From Pseudoalteromonas ulvae UL12 (GTDB lineage: Bacteria; Pseudomonadota; Gammaproteobacteria; Enterobacterales; Alteromonadaceae): a stretch of 64,000 nt of DNA. Made by a program: the position numbers and the translations under genes. The notes beneath the pieces were generated by a model, which saw only the letters and a program-made list of their open reading frames with translations, was not told where the DNA came from and did no database searches. Location: the NCBI RefSeq assembly GCF_014925405.1, contig NZ_AQHJ01000030.1, forward strand, positions 62,001 through 126,000. The letters run 5' to 3'. Below are positions 18,465 to 26,178 of the stretch, one piece after another. The first letter of the stretch is position 1, and each line of letters starts with the position of its first letter.

Positions 18465-19787
18465 TCATCCAAACACACACCGAAAACAAGCGCCTTGTTC
18501 TTTGGCTAAATAGATTAAATCGCCGCCGTGGTTGAGCATGATTTGCCGACTGAGGCTCAGGCCTATGCCAGAGCCGTGTTGTTTGGTGGTAAAAAATGGC
18601 ACAAAAATCATTTCAACTACGTGCTCAGCAATGCCGGGGCCTGTATCGGCCACTTCGAGGTAATATTGCTGCGCTGTATTTTGGCCAAGTGTTAAGCGGA
18701 TGGCGGCCTCAGGGGCGAGTTCGCTTGGTTGCTTTGTTTGTTGCTGTTGTATCAATACTTCTAATGCGTTTTTGACCAAGTTAATCAGGACCTGTTCGAC
18801 TTGCGAAGCATCGAGCATGACTAATTGTTGTGTTTCTGTTTGCTGAGTTAAGGTAATGCCATGTTTGCTTGCTTGTTGTTGATGCAAAGCGATTACGCGC
18901 TCAAGCATAGGCGCTAAATCGGTAGGGTGTAGATTTGGCGCGGGTAGGCGACTAATTTGGCGAAATCTAGCGATAAATTCGCCTAAATGTTGGGTTCGTG
19001 ATGCGATTGTGTTGAGTGCTAGTTGTAAGTCTTGTTTGTCTTCTTGATCATTAAATTGTAGCGACTCGGGCAGCAAGGTGGTGCAGGTATGCGCGAGTGA
19101 GGCCAGTGGTGTGATGGAGTTGGCGACTTCGTGGGTCAGCACTTTGGTGAGGCGTTTATACGCTTGCTGCTCTTTATGCTGGAGCTGATCATGGATAGAT
19201 TGAATGCTGATCACCCGGCGGTTTTTACCTTGAATAGTGGCAATACTAAGTTGGATCGAGAGCGTGTCGAGTTGTTCACCGCTTTGCCATTGGCTGGTGG
19301 TCCGAAGGTTTGTATCACTGGCGAGTAACAGCTCGCCTATAGCGCCTAATTTATTAAGGTGATTAATGGACTGACCCAATAGTTTAAACACCGCAGGGTT
19401 AGATTCAATCACTTCGCCATCGTCATCACACACGAGCACGGCTAAATCAATATGAATTAACAAAGCGTGTAAAAACTGCGCTTGTTGCTCGGCATTAAAG
19501 CGTGCGGTTTGCATTTGGTCTTTAACTTGTTCGAATTGTTGGCGCATGGGGTGCTGGTGGCCAAGACCTAAGGTACTGTCGCCGTTGGCCAGTGCGCGGA
19601 TCACCATTTCGGCTTGGCGTTGTTGGCGTTTAAATAAGCTAAAAATATGCCCGATTAGCCCAATATTTATTAGGCCAAGTAAAAATAAGCTCGCCGACAA
19701 TCCGTGCTGAAGCAGTAAATAACAGGCGAGTAAATTCAAGCCTATCAGTGCGCCTAAGTTGCCCGCCAAAACCCAGTGTGATTGCAT
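18465..19787 (-). CDS. NtrY-like sensor histidine kinase of the efflux locus
   Basis: A 440-residue membrane kinase. Two N-terminal helices (about residues 7-28 and 32-52) are joined by a very short loop, so no large periplasmic sensor exists. A PAS-like domain spans about 110-200 (LAVLVCDDDGEVIESNPAVFKLLG). The phospho-acceptor is His219 in LTHEVANSITPL, followed by the ATPase domain with NLVKNALE, DTGPGI, FFTTKQHGSGIGLSL. The HEVANSITPL box is of the NtrY/AtoS type. Three bases separate it from the sigma-54 regulator gene upstream, forming one operon. It probably senses envelope stress or a substrate of the neighbouring ABC exporter. The BIME array abuts its 3' end. Confidence 0.92.
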   Translation of the reverse strand: MQSHWVLAGNLGALIGLNLLACYLLLQHGLSASLFLLGLINIGLIGHIFSLFKRQQRQAEMVIRALANGDSTLGLGHQHPMRQQFEQVKDQMQTARFNAEQQAQFLHALLIHIDLAVLVCDDDGEVIESNPAVFKLLGQSINHLNKLGAIGELLLASDTNLRTTSQWQSGEQLDTLSIQLSIATIQGKNRRVISIQSIHDQLQHKEQQAYKRLTKVLTHEVANSITPLASLAHTCTTLLPESLQFNDQEDKQDLQLALNTIASRTQHLGEFIARFRQISRLPAPNLHPTDLAPMLERVIALHQQQASKHGITLTQQTETQQLVMLDASQVEQVLINLVKNALEVLIQQQQTKQPSELAPEAAIRLTLGQNTAQQYYLEVADTGPGIAEHVVEMIFVPFFTTKQHGSGIGLSLSRQIMLNHGGDLIYLAKEQGACFRCVFG

Positions 19788-19790
19788 TGG

Positions 19791-21212
19791 TTATAGCCCG
19801 TATTTTTCAAGGCGGCGATACATCGCGCCGCGGGTTAAGCCAAGTGCTTTAGCGGCATGGCTGACATTACCTTGGTGATGCTTGAGCGCAGCGCGTACTG
19901 CACGCTGTTCAAGCACTTCTAAATCAAAGGTGTCGTAAGTGATTGATTCAGCGGTCAGCGCTGAGGTATAGCTTGCCGTTTGAAGCGTTTGATTACCAAC
20001 CACAGAGCGAATATCCAGAATATTCCCTTCTGTTAAAATGACTGCGCGTTCAATGGCGTGGGCGAGCTCTCGCACATTGCCAGGCCAAGAATAGTGGCAT
20101 AAGGCGCTCATATCGTCAGAATTGATACTGAGCTCGCGTTTGTACTTTTGTGCAAAATGTGTGAGGTAATACTCAGCCAGAAGTGGGATGTCTTCAACTC
20201 GCTCGCGAAGAGGCGGCAGACGAATTTCAACCGTGTTAATACGGTAGAGTAAATCTTGGCGAAAGCGCCCTTCGCTCACTGCTTGCTGTAAGTTGTCGTT
20301 GGTGGCACAAATTAAACGAATATCAACGTTAATGGCTTTGCTGCCACCGACGGGCGTAATTTGGCGGTTTTGTAACGCAGCCAAGAGCTTAGCTTGTTGC
20401 TCCATGGGCAAGTTGCCAAGTTCATCTAAAAATAAGCTGCCACAGTGAGCTAGTTCAAATTTTCCGATACGATCGGTTTTGGCGTCGGTAAAGGCGCCTT
20501 TTTTATGACCAAATAACTCGCTTTCAAACAAGCTGTGCGCCACCGCACCCATATCGAGGCCAATAAAGGTGCAATCGCGCCGTTGGCTGGCTTGATGAAT
20601 GGCGTGGGCGGTGAGTTCTTTACCTGTGCCGCTTTCGCCGGTAATCAGAATATTGGCATCGGTTTGTGCAGCTTTTTCAATGGTTTGAAAAACCTCTGCC
20701 ATTGCGGCACTTTGCCCTAAAAACGAAAATTGCTGACCACCCACTGATTGATTCAGTGCTTGGCTGAGCCCTTGAGTTTGGCGAGTGAGTAGGCCGACTT
20801 GTTGTTTATCTTTTGCGTGAGAAAAAGCGGCGGCGACTGCACCGAGTAGTTGATCATTTAGCCAAGGCTTAGCAATAAAATCCGATGCACCCGCTTTTAT
20901 GGCATCAACGGCGAGCTGAATATCGCTATAGGCGGTCATCAACAATACTACGATGCTTGGGTCTTGCTCGATGATTTTTTTCAGCCAATAAAATCCTTCT
21001 TTGCCGCTGATAGCATCTTGACTGAAGTTCATATCGAGCAAAATCACATCAATTGGAAAATCGGTGTTTTTTTGCTGGGTGATCAATCCTTCAATATCAA
21101 ACGGGTTATCGGTGGTTTTCACGCTTTGATAGTGCTGTTTGAGTAGCAAGCGTGCAGCAATAAGAATATCGGGATTGTCATCGACAATGAGAATTGAACC
21201 AGCTTGTTTCAT
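19791..21212 (-). CDS. Sigma-54-dependent response regulator (NtrC family)
   Basis: A 473-residue activator with three parts. The receiver domain has an acidic pair (Asp11-Asp12), phospho-acceptor Asp60 and an AKPW lysine. The AAA+ domain has GESGTGKE Walker A, LFLDELGNL Walker B-type and LLYRINTVEIRLPPLRER. The Fis-type helix-turn-helix at the C-terminus includes HHQGNVSHAAKALGLTRGAMYRRLEKYGL. The sigma-54 contact loop reads GAFTDA rather than GAFTGA, a variant known in some NtrC-type regulators of efflux loci. It is divergent from the HlyD-ABC operon, whose leader holds a sigma-54 promoter and two dyads that are its probable targets. Confidence 0.94.
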   Translation of the reverse strand: MKQAGSILIVDDNPDILIAARLLLKQHYQSVKTTDNPFDIEGLITQQKNTDFPIDVILLDMNFSQDAISGKEGFYWLKKIIEQDPSIVVLLMTAYSDIQLAVDAIKAGASDFIAKPWLNDQLLGAVAAAFSHAKDKQQVGLLTRQTQGLSQALNQSVGGQQFSFLGQSAAMAEVFQTIEKAAQTDANILITGESGTGKELTAHAIHQASQRRDCTFIGLDMGAVAHSLFESELFGHKKGAFTDAKTDRIGKFELAHCGSLFLDELGNLPMEQQAKLLAALQNRQITPVGGSKAINVDIRLICATNDNLQQAVSEGRFRQDLLYRINTVEIRLPPLRERVEDIPLLAEYYLTHFAQKYKRELSINSDDMSALCHYSWPGNVRELAHAIERAVILTEGNILDIRSVVGNQTLQTASYTSALTAESITYDTFDLEVLEQRAVRAALKHHQGNVSHAAKALGLTRGAMYRRLEKYGL

Positions 21213-21266
21213 GGAATGATCTGTACCTGTGTTGTTATCTATTTAGCCTACCTCAAAATCGTACCA

Positions 21267-21284
21267 AGTGTCCATTAATGGACG
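21267..21284. promoter_or_regulatory. Upstream activator site 1 (dyad)
   Basis: AGTGTCCATTAATGGACG is a near-perfect dyad (GTCCATTAATGGAC core). It lies about 100 bases upstream of the -24 promoter element, a normal enhancer distance for an NtrC-family activator. It shares half-sites with the second dyad at 21299. Confidence 0.7.
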
Positions 21285-21298
21285 AACCCTCATTTCAA

Positions 21299-21319
21299 AG
21301 TGTTCTATTATTGGACACT
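21299..21319. promoter_or_regulatory. Upstream activator site 2 (dyad)
   Basis: The 21-bp dyad at 21299-21319 has AGTGT and ACACT ends and a TGGAC half-site in common with site 1. It lies about 60-80 bases before the sigma-54 promoter. Paired sites of this kind usually bind two dimers of the activator. Confidence 0.7.
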
Positions 21320-21379
21320 TTAAACTAAGAAAAAGTCGAAATAAACCATAAGCAACTGTAATTACTCGTAATTTTATTC

Positions 21380-21395
21380 TGGCACGTCATTTGTA
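21380..21395 (+). promoter_or_regulatory. Sigma-54 (-24/-12) promoter of the efflux operon
   Basis: TGGCAC-GTCAT-TTGTA fits the sigma-54 consensus TGGCAC-N5-TTGCA, with the invariant GG and a near-consensus -12 box. It is oriented toward the HlyD adaptor gene, whose ATG begins about 50 bases downstream. Confidence 0.85.
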
Positions 21396-21443
21396 ATACC
21401 TATCGGTCAATAGCACAGTGAATTGCATTTAATAGGTGGCATT

Positions 21444-22700
21444 ATGGATAAAAAAATCGAACGTTCAACAGCACAAAAATATATTAAAAAAGTGGCTGTC
21501 TCATTGATTGCGCTGAGCGTTGCAGCTGCAGCCTATGGTTTTAGCCAAAATGCCGAGCAGGGTCGAAGCCAAAATATAAGTTTGAATAGTGTAACTATTA
21601 GTACCGTAAAGCAAGGTGCGTTTAAAGATGCCCTTAGCTTACGAGGCCAAGTGGTGCCAAAAACCAGTATCTATCTTGATAGCATTGCCGGTGGCCAAGT
21701 TGAAGCACGTTTGGTTGAGCAAGGTGAGTTTGTAGAGAAAGGGCAACCGCTGGTGCGTTTGAGTAATACTAATTTGCAGCTGGATGTGATGAGCCGTGAA
21801 GCGCAGGTGACCGAGCAGTTGAATTTTTTACGCAATACACAAATGACTATGGAAACCAGTCGCCTGAATTTGCGCCGCGATTTACTCGAAATTGATTTAC
21901 AGATCACCCATTTGGCGCGCCGATTAAAACAAACCGAGCCTTTAGTCGAAAAAGGCGTGTTAGCACAAGAGCGCTTATCTGAATTAAAAGAAGACCTTGC
22001 GTATTACAAAGCCCGTAAAGAGTTGACCCTTGAGCGCCAAAAGCAAGAAAGTGCCATTCGCGAAGTGCAAGTAGCTCAATTGGCCGACAGTGCCGCGATG
22101 TTAGAAAAAAACTTACAGTTTGCCCGTGATAACCTCGATAACTTATTGGTTAAAGCACCCGTTTCTGGTTATCTCAGTGAGTTAGATGTTGAAATTGGTG
22201 AATCAAAAAATCGCGGAGCCCGTTTGGGGCAAATCGACATTCCAAATGAATACAAACTTGTTTTACGTTTAGATGAGTTTTACCTCAATCAAGTGCAACG
22301 AGAAATGATAGTAATGGTGGCACTTGAAAATGAAACGATCGCAGCGAAGGTGAGTAAAATCGATAGTCGTGTTCAGCAATCGCAATTTCAAATTGAGGTT
22401 GATTTACCGACTAATACTCTTGGGGTGAAACGTGGCCAAAGTATCGATGTGGAGTTGATGTTGGGTGATGACAAAAATAACGCCTTGTTACTCAACCGCG
22501 GCGCATTTTTTACCAGTTCTGGTGGCCATTGGGTGTATGTCCTTGAACAAGATGGCGACAAAGCGGTGCGCCGTGATATTCGCCTAGGTAAAAAGAATCA
22601 AGATTACTTTCAAGTCCTCTCAGGATTGAATGCCGGGGATAAAGTGATCACCTCAACCTACAGCAATTTTGATAAAGCACAGCAGCTTTATATTGATTAA
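21444..22700 (+). CDS. HlyD-family periplasmic adaptor (efflux membrane fusion protein)
   Basis: A 418-residue adaptor that should link an inner-membrane ABC exporter to an outer-membrane channel. It has an N-terminal helix (VAVSLIALSVAAAAYGF), a biotinyl-lipoyl half (GQVVPKTSIYLDSIAGGQVEA, GEFVEKGQPLVRL) and an alpha-helical hairpin of about 120 residues. The second lipoyl half (LLVKAPVSGYLSEL) follows, then a beta-barrel and a membrane-proximal domain (LNRGAFFTSSGGHWVYVL). The ATG at 21444 has an AGGTGG ribosome-binding site; the TTG at 21423 lacks one. First gene after the sigma-54 promoter. No outer-membrane TolC gene is linked. Confidence 0.92.
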   Translation: MDKKIERSTAQKYIKKVAVSLIALSVAAAAYGFSQNAEQGRSQNISLNSVTISTVKQGAFKDALSLRGQVVPKTSIYLDSIAGGQVEARLVEQGEFVEKGQPLVRLSNTNLQLDVMSREAQVTEQLNFLRNTQMTMETSRLNLRRDLLEIDLQITHLARRLKQTEPLVEKGVLAQERLSELKEDLAYYKARKELTLERQKQESAIREVQVAQLADSAAMLEKNLQFARDNLDNLLVKAPVSGYLSELDVEIGESKNRGARLGQIDIPNEYKLVLRLDEFYLNQVQREMIVMVALENETIAAKVSKIDSRVQQSQFQIEVDLPTNTLGVKRGQSIDVELMLGDDKNNALLLNRGAFFTSSGGHWVYVLEQDGDKAVRRDIRLGKKNQDYFQVLSGLNAGDKVITSTYSNFDKAQQLYID

Positions 22701-22765
22701 CGTTACTAACAGCATTTAAAACGAATTTATTTCGAATAATTAAACCGAATTAAGGAAGAATAATT

Positions 22766-23485
22766 ATGATTTCATTGACCAATTTAAGCCGCGTATTTCG
22801 CACACAAGACATTGAAACAACAGCGCTTAATAATATTAATCTTAGCGTAAATCAAGGTGAGTTTTTAGCCATTATGGGGCCATCTGGCTGCGGTAAATCA
22901 ACTCTGTTGTCTATTTTAGGAATGCTCGATTCGCCCACCAGTGGCAACTTCAACTTTGCAGGCACCGACATTGCGGGTTACAGCGAAAAGCAACTGGCAG
23001 AACTAAGAAAAGCCAGCATTGGTTTTGTCTTTCAGAGCTTTAACTTAATAGATGAATTAACGGTTTATCAAAACGTTGAGTTGCCACTGCAATACCAAAA
23101 AGTTTCCAAAAGTGAGCGTAAACAACGCGTAGAAGCGATTTTAAAACGTGTGGGCATTGATCACCGTGCAGAGCATTTACCACAGCAACTTTCCGGTGGT
23201 CAGCAGCAGCGTGTTGCCGTCGCGCGTGCTTTGGTGATTAACCCGAAATTGATTTTAGCCGATGAGCCCACTGGTAATTTGGACTCAAAAAATGGCGACG
23301 AAGTGATGGCGATGCTGCGCGAACTCAATCGCGAAGGCACCACAGTGATCATGGTGACTCACTCAGAAAAAGAAGGCGCGTATGCCGATCGGTTGGTGCG
23401 TTTGCTCGACGGCCAAGTGATGGTGGATAAAGCCAATTCACAACAGCAAGGCGTGCTTAGCCAACCAAAAGTTGAGGTGGCTTAA
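22766..23485 (+). CDS. ABC transporter ATP-binding protein (MacB/LolD type)
   Basis: A 239-residue ATPase with Walker A GPSGCGKST (about residues 35-43), Q-loop FVFQSFNLI, signature LSGGQQQRVAVARAL, Walker B LILADEPTGNLD and a switch histidine in VTHSEKE. The sequence is typical of stand-alone ATPases that pair with FtsX/MacB-type permeases for lipoprotein or peptide export. It sits 65 bases after the HlyD gene and precedes two matching permeases, and a GGAAGAA ribosome-binding site precedes its ATG. The next small frame begins at its last base. Confidence 0.95.
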   Translation: MISLTNLSRVFRTQDIETTALNNINLSVNQGEFLAIMGPSGCGKSTLLSILGMLDSPTSGNFNFAGTDIAGYSEKQLAELRKASIGFVFQSFNLIDELTVYQNVELPLQYQKVSKSERKQRVEAILKRVGIDHRAEHLPQQLSGGQQQRVAVARALVINPKLILADEPTGNLDSKNGDEVMAMLRELNREGTTVIMVTHSEKEGAYADRLVRLLDGQVMVDKANSQQQGVLSQPKVEVA

Positions 23486-23670
23486 TGCTCGCTTTTTTTC
23501 AGTGCACTCAATGGCAACATGGCACCCAAATTGGCTCGGATATCGTTGGGTTGAGCGCTGTGTTTATGTTGCTCACATTGGGTGTGGTGATGCTCAAAAA
23601 CGACCTCTCTTATGGTGAGTTAAGTGAGCTGGTTGGTGAATTTGTTGCTTATCAGCAACTTTTATTCTGA
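23485..23670 (+). CDS. Small hydrophobic ORF inside the efflux operon
   Basis: This 61-codon frame starts at a TAATG overlap with the ATPase stop, so translational coupling is possible. It encodes one predicted helix (IVGLSAVFMLLTLGVVML). No family is recognised and it could be a chance frame or a leftover of a permease. Its position in a tight operon makes it worth keeping. Confidence 0.4.
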   Translation: MLAFFQCTQWQHGTQIGSDIVGLSAVFMLLTLGVVMLKNDLSYGELSELVGEFVAYQQLLF

Positions 23671-23699
23671 ACCCGAGATTAGGGAAGAAGGAATTGATT

Positions 23700-26096
23700 A
23701 TGTTAAAAAATTATATCATTACTGCGCTGCGCGCCTTTAAGCAGCAAAAACAGCATTTTATATTAAATTTGATTGGGTTAAGTGTTGGTTTAGCCGCTGC
23801 AATTTTAGTGGCGTTATTTGCACAAAATGAGCTGTCGTATGATGCACAGCAACCTCATGCCGAGCGTGTTTATCGTATCGGGCAAGACTTTTCTAAGTTG
23901 GGATTGTCTGTTATTCCGATTTTCAATTATACGCTAGGTACGCAAGCGATAGATTATAGCCAAGTCGAAGAGGTGTTTGGCTTAACTATGGTGTCGCTGA
24001 CTCGGGAGGCGATGGTTGATGTGCAGTATCGCGATCAGGGTTACAAGCTTAATGAGTTATACGGTGCAACACCCAACATCGAGAATTTTATAGATATTAA
24101 GACGTTAGCGGGCAATCTGAGTGATGCGATGAGCACTCCTGGAAGCCTTGCACTGAGTGAATCTGAAGCCTTGCGTATTTTTGGTACAGTGAATGTGCTT
24201 GGTAAAACGTTACAGCACGAACAGGGCCAATACACAGTGCGTGCGGTGTTTGCTGATTTGCCAAGCAATACTCACTTTTCGTTTAAAAATCTGGTTGATG
24301 TTAAGCACGATCCGACTAATTTGATGACCAACAGTAGTTATGTGTATTTGCGCTTAGCGCCACAGGCCGATCCAATCGCTCTGGCTGATGCACTTTCTAA
24401 GCAGTATTTTTATGAAGAAATGTCAGGAAAAATCTCCATAGAACTTCATCCATTATTAGACTTACATTTTACCGCGAAGTCGCCATTTGAAATGAAAGCA
24501 GGCGGAGCCAAACAAGTTGTGATGATTTGTGCTGGTTTGAGTGTGCTGCTTATTTTGATTGCTGGATTTAACTTTATCAATATGACTGTGGCGCAATCGG
24601 CAAAACGTGCCAAAGAAGTCGGAGTACGCAAAGCCCTTGGCGCAAGTAAAGCCCAGTTGGTCACTCAGTTTTTAGCCGAGTCAGTGTTGGTTGCATTGTT
24701 GGCGATGACTATTGCATGTGTTTTGGTCGAGTTTTTATTACCACAGTTCAACCTGTTGGTGGGTCGTGATTTAGTTGTCAATTATGCCTCTGAATTTGGT
24801 TTGGCTATTGTGGTTGTTGCGTTGACGGTTGGTGTTTTGGCAGGCTTGTATCCTGCGTTATTTATTTCATCATTTAGCGCAAAGCGTGTTTTAAGTGGCG
24901 ATTTACAGCGTGGAAATACCGCTATTTGGGTGCGTAAAAGTTTGTTGACTCTACAGGCTTCGCTTGCAATCGGTTTGATCATTGCGTCAGTGACATTATT
25001 TAATCAATTAGCGTACTTACAAAGCTTGCCCTTAGGGTATCAAACGCAGCAGCGTTTAGTTATTTCTGAACTCCCAGTTCAAGAAGTCTTTACCAAACAG
25101 CCCAGCGCACTGATTAATCGTCTGACTGCAATAGATGGCGTTGAGCAAGCAACCATTATTGACACCCGTTTAACGGTTTCAATTAACAACACCCTACAAC
25201 CGACTTGGCCTAATGGAGAGTTTTCTGGGGGCATTACACCAGTCATTGGTTCGGGTTTTGATGTGGTCAAAGGGTTAGGACTAAAACTGTTAGCGGGTCG
25301 AGATTTTAGCCAAGAATTTGCGGGTGACTGGGCGGCGCGTATTGATGGGGTTACCACTGTTGGCACGATTATAACCGAAACAGTCGCCAAGCAGGCTGGC
25401 TACAGCAATGTCGCTGATATTGTAGGGAAAACAATTAAAGACACAGGGCGCAATGTCGACATGCGAGTAGTAGGTGTTGTGGAAGATGTGAAAGTCGGCA
25501 ATGTGCAAGATGCAAACTCTAACATTATGTTTTTATGTGGCTTTAACTATTTGGCACCTGTATCAGAAGTCATCTTAACGGTTAATCAGCAACAATTACC
25601 TTATATCAAGCAACAAGTGATTACTGCATTGGCAGAGGTATCGAATATTTATCAACCTAAAATCAACTTGTTAGCTGACAACTATAAAGCGCTATTAAAA
25701 GGCGATGAGCGTATCTCACAAGTGGTGCTTATTTTTACTGGCCTTGCGGTGTTCTTAACCTGTTTAGGAACGTTTGGTTTAGCCTCTTTTGCGACAGTTC
25801 GTCGTCAAAAAGAAGTGGGGATCCGTAAAGTGCTTGGTGCATCGCGTCTCAGTATTGTGAATATTTTAGCCAAAGAGTTCTTAGTGTTAGTTGGGCTAAG
25901 TGTCGCAATTGCTTTTCCACTCACTTATCTCTTAGTGGGTGATTGGCTGGCTAACTTTAACGACCGCATTGAGCAAGTGTTTTGGGTATATGGCGCAGCA
26001 GCAATAGTTGTTGCTGGAATTACCTGGTTAACCGTGGCAAGCCTCGCATTTAAAGCGGCGAGTACTCGTCCGTCTCTGATTTTGCGTTATGAGTAA
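23700..26096 (+). CDS. FtsX/MacB-type ABC transporter permease (first copy)
   Basis: A 798-residue inner-membrane permease. The first helix (LNLIGLSVGLAAAILVALF) is followed by a periplasmic MacB-PCD-like domain and an FtsX block (three helices; AKRAKEVGVRKALGASKAQLVTQFL). A second periplasmic domain and a second FtsX block follow (VRRQKEVGIRKVLGASRLSIVNIL). The two coupling motifs 'R-x-K-E-V-G-(V/I)-R-K' that contact the ATPase are both intact. This double-FtsX architecture handles extrusion of peptides or lipids by mechanotransmission rather than classical import. ATG 23700 has an AAGAAGG site 8 bases upstream. A second, more diverged permease gene follows. Confidence 0.93.
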   Translation: MLKNYIITALRAFKQQKQHFILNLIGLSVGLAAAILVALFAQNELSYDAQQPHAERVYRIGQDFSKLGLSVIPIFNYTLGTQAIDYSQVEEVFGLTMVSLTREAMVDVQYRDQGYKLNELYGATPNIENFIDIKTLAGNLSDAMSTPGSLALSESEALRIFGTVNVLGKTLQHEQGQYTVRAVFADLPSNTHFSFKNLVDVKHDPTNLMTNSSYVYLRLAPQADPIALADALSKQYFYEEMSGKISIELHPLLDLHFTAKSPFEMKAGGAKQVVMICAGLSVLLILIAGFNFINMTVAQSAKRAKEVGVRKALGASKAQLVTQFLAESVLVALLAMTIACVLVEFLLPQFNLLVGRDLVVNYASEFGLAIVVVALTVGVLAGLYPALFISSFSAKRVLSGDLQRGNTAIWVRKSLLTLQASLAIGLIIASVTLFNQLAYLQSLPLGYQTQQRLVISELPVQEVFTKQPSALINRLTAIDGVEQATIIDTRLTVSINNTLQPTWPNGEFSGGITPVIGSGFDVVKGLGLKLLAGRDFSQEFAGDWAARIDGVTTVGTIITETVAKQAGYSNVADIVGKTIKDTGRNVDMRVVGVVEDVKVGNVQDANSNIMFLCGFNYLAPVSEVILTVNQQQLPYIKQQVITALAEVSNIYQPKINLLADNYKALLKGDERISQVVLIFTGLAVFLTCLGTFGLASFATVRRQKEVGIRKVLGASRLSIVNILAKEFLVLVGLSVAIAFPLTYLLVGDWLANFNDRIEQVFWVYGAAAIVVAGITWLTVASLAFKAASTRPSLILRYE

Positions 26097-26178
26097 TAAA
26101 AAGTGATGTTTAGATAAAAATGTTAACGCTGCCAAAGTACGTAGTTAAATTTTGGCAGCGATTAACAAACTGAAAAGG

